Positions 63,828 through 64,000 of a stretch of DNA of 64,000 nucleotides are shown piece by piece. The first letter of the stretch is position 1. Each line of letters starts with the position of its first letter. Location: positions 1-64,000 of the forward strand of contig JAKACM010000004.1 in the NCBI GenBank assembly GCA_021821465.1, written 5' to 3'. Position numbers and translations under genes: made by a program. This stretch comes from Bacillota bacterium (GTDB taxonomy: Bacteria > Bacillota > Sulfobacillia > Sulfobacillales > Sulfobacillaceae). The notes under the pieces were generated by a model. That model was not told where the DNA came from. It was given only the letters and a program-made list of their open reading frames with translations, and ran no database searches.

Positions 63828-63904
63828 AATGTGCTCATTTTGGATGTGACTCTTTTGCTAAAATAAAGGGAACGTAGTGAATATCTTTAGCTGAGAGATA
63901 GCTG

Positions 63905-64000
63905 ATGGCCGGATCATGTGTGATGCCAACTCCCGAACTATCTCACCCCTCTCGGACGAAAGAGCAATTGGCCTTAAATCAACGGCTTCGGAACAAGAAG
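63905..64000 (+). CDS. Partial gene at the window end
   Basis: An open frame starts at ATG 63905 or ATG 63923 and runs to the window edge, reading PTPELSHPSRTKEQLALNQR. A -10-like CTAAAAT lies near 63856. Too little is present to name a family; the conserved gene order would predict an M16-type peptidase, but the visible residues do not settle it. Confidence 0.4.
   Translation, partial: MAGSCVMPTPELSHPSRTKEQLALNQRLRNKK

Noticed and set aside
1-64000. CRISPR arrays, rRNA and tRNA genes
   Set aside because: No regularly spaced repeats, no rRNA segments and no cloverleaf with a GTTCGAATC-type T-loop were recognised in the gaps.

Overview
The window looks like a chromosomal segment of a spore-forming, Gram-positive acidophile of the Sulfobacillus type (Firmicutes, Clostridia-like; roughly 50% GC by eye). 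The evidence is a PolC-type replicase, two alpha/beta small acid-soluble spore proteins (SASPs), a YlxY/PdaB-like deacetylase and a YtvI-like membrane protein, plus a B. subtilis-like order tsf-pyrH-frr-uppS-cdsA-dxr-rseP-proS-polC ... nusA-ylxR-ylxQ-infB-rbfA-truB-ribF-rpsO-pnp-ylxY. The genus is inferred from remembered similarity, not from a search.

Layout. 0-0.9 kb: non-coding sequence and a decayed IS607-type transposase. 0.9-9 kb: a polyamine and S-adenosylmethionine (SAM) by-product block: putrescine-type aminotransferase, SRPBCC protein, speH, ndk, metallophosphoesterase, MTA-phosphorylase family protein, ahcY-type hydrolase, MTA/SAH deaminase, hotdog thioesterase. 9-14.5 kb: methyltransferase, a small unknown, dinG-type helicase, surE and a zinc-ribbon-like unknown. 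14.5-16.3 kb: an IS200/IS605 element with intact tnpA and a frameshifted tnpB. 16.4-18.9 kb: spore/envelope genes (two SASPs, a YrzE-like membrane protein, a peptidoglycan-binding protein with a degenerate deacetylase domain). 19.4-28.2 kb: YpmA-like protein, Nudix, hflX, a second IS607 relic, miaB, and a histidine kinase/response regulator pair next to a free-standing KdpD sensory module. 28.2-32.6 kb: a gene graveyard (TnpB relic, DUF4258 fragment, DMT permease relic, frameshifted PIN toxin with intact UPF0175 partner, ISAzo13-type relic). 32.6-47.8 kb: the translation/isoprenoid/lipid/replication core from rpsB to polC. 47.8-53.1 kb: a transporter island (MFS, NarK-like, PiT) inserted between polC and nusA. 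53.1-64 kb: the nusA-infB-pnp operon.

The most interesting observation is the SAM-recycling block. The phosphorylase has PNP-like base-pocket residues (Glu166, Asn208) on an MTAP-like scaffold, the AhcY-type enzyme carries HxExK instead of HxTxE at the adenine-binding site, and an MTA/SAH deaminase lies next to them. Together they suggest a deaminate-first route: MTA to MTI to hypoxanthine, and SAH to S-inosylhomocysteine to inosine plus homocysteine. Other points of interest are a structured leader before ahcY, a two-state hairpin over the pyrH ribosome-binding site, an intrinsic terminator just before nusA with rimP missing, a 218-nt out-of-phase overlap of ylxQ with infB, 11-bp PHO-box-like repeats before the phosphate transporter, and a split KdpD-like system with a candidate terminated RNA.

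All calls come from reading the sequence and remembered family motifs. No database search, folding program or alignment was run.
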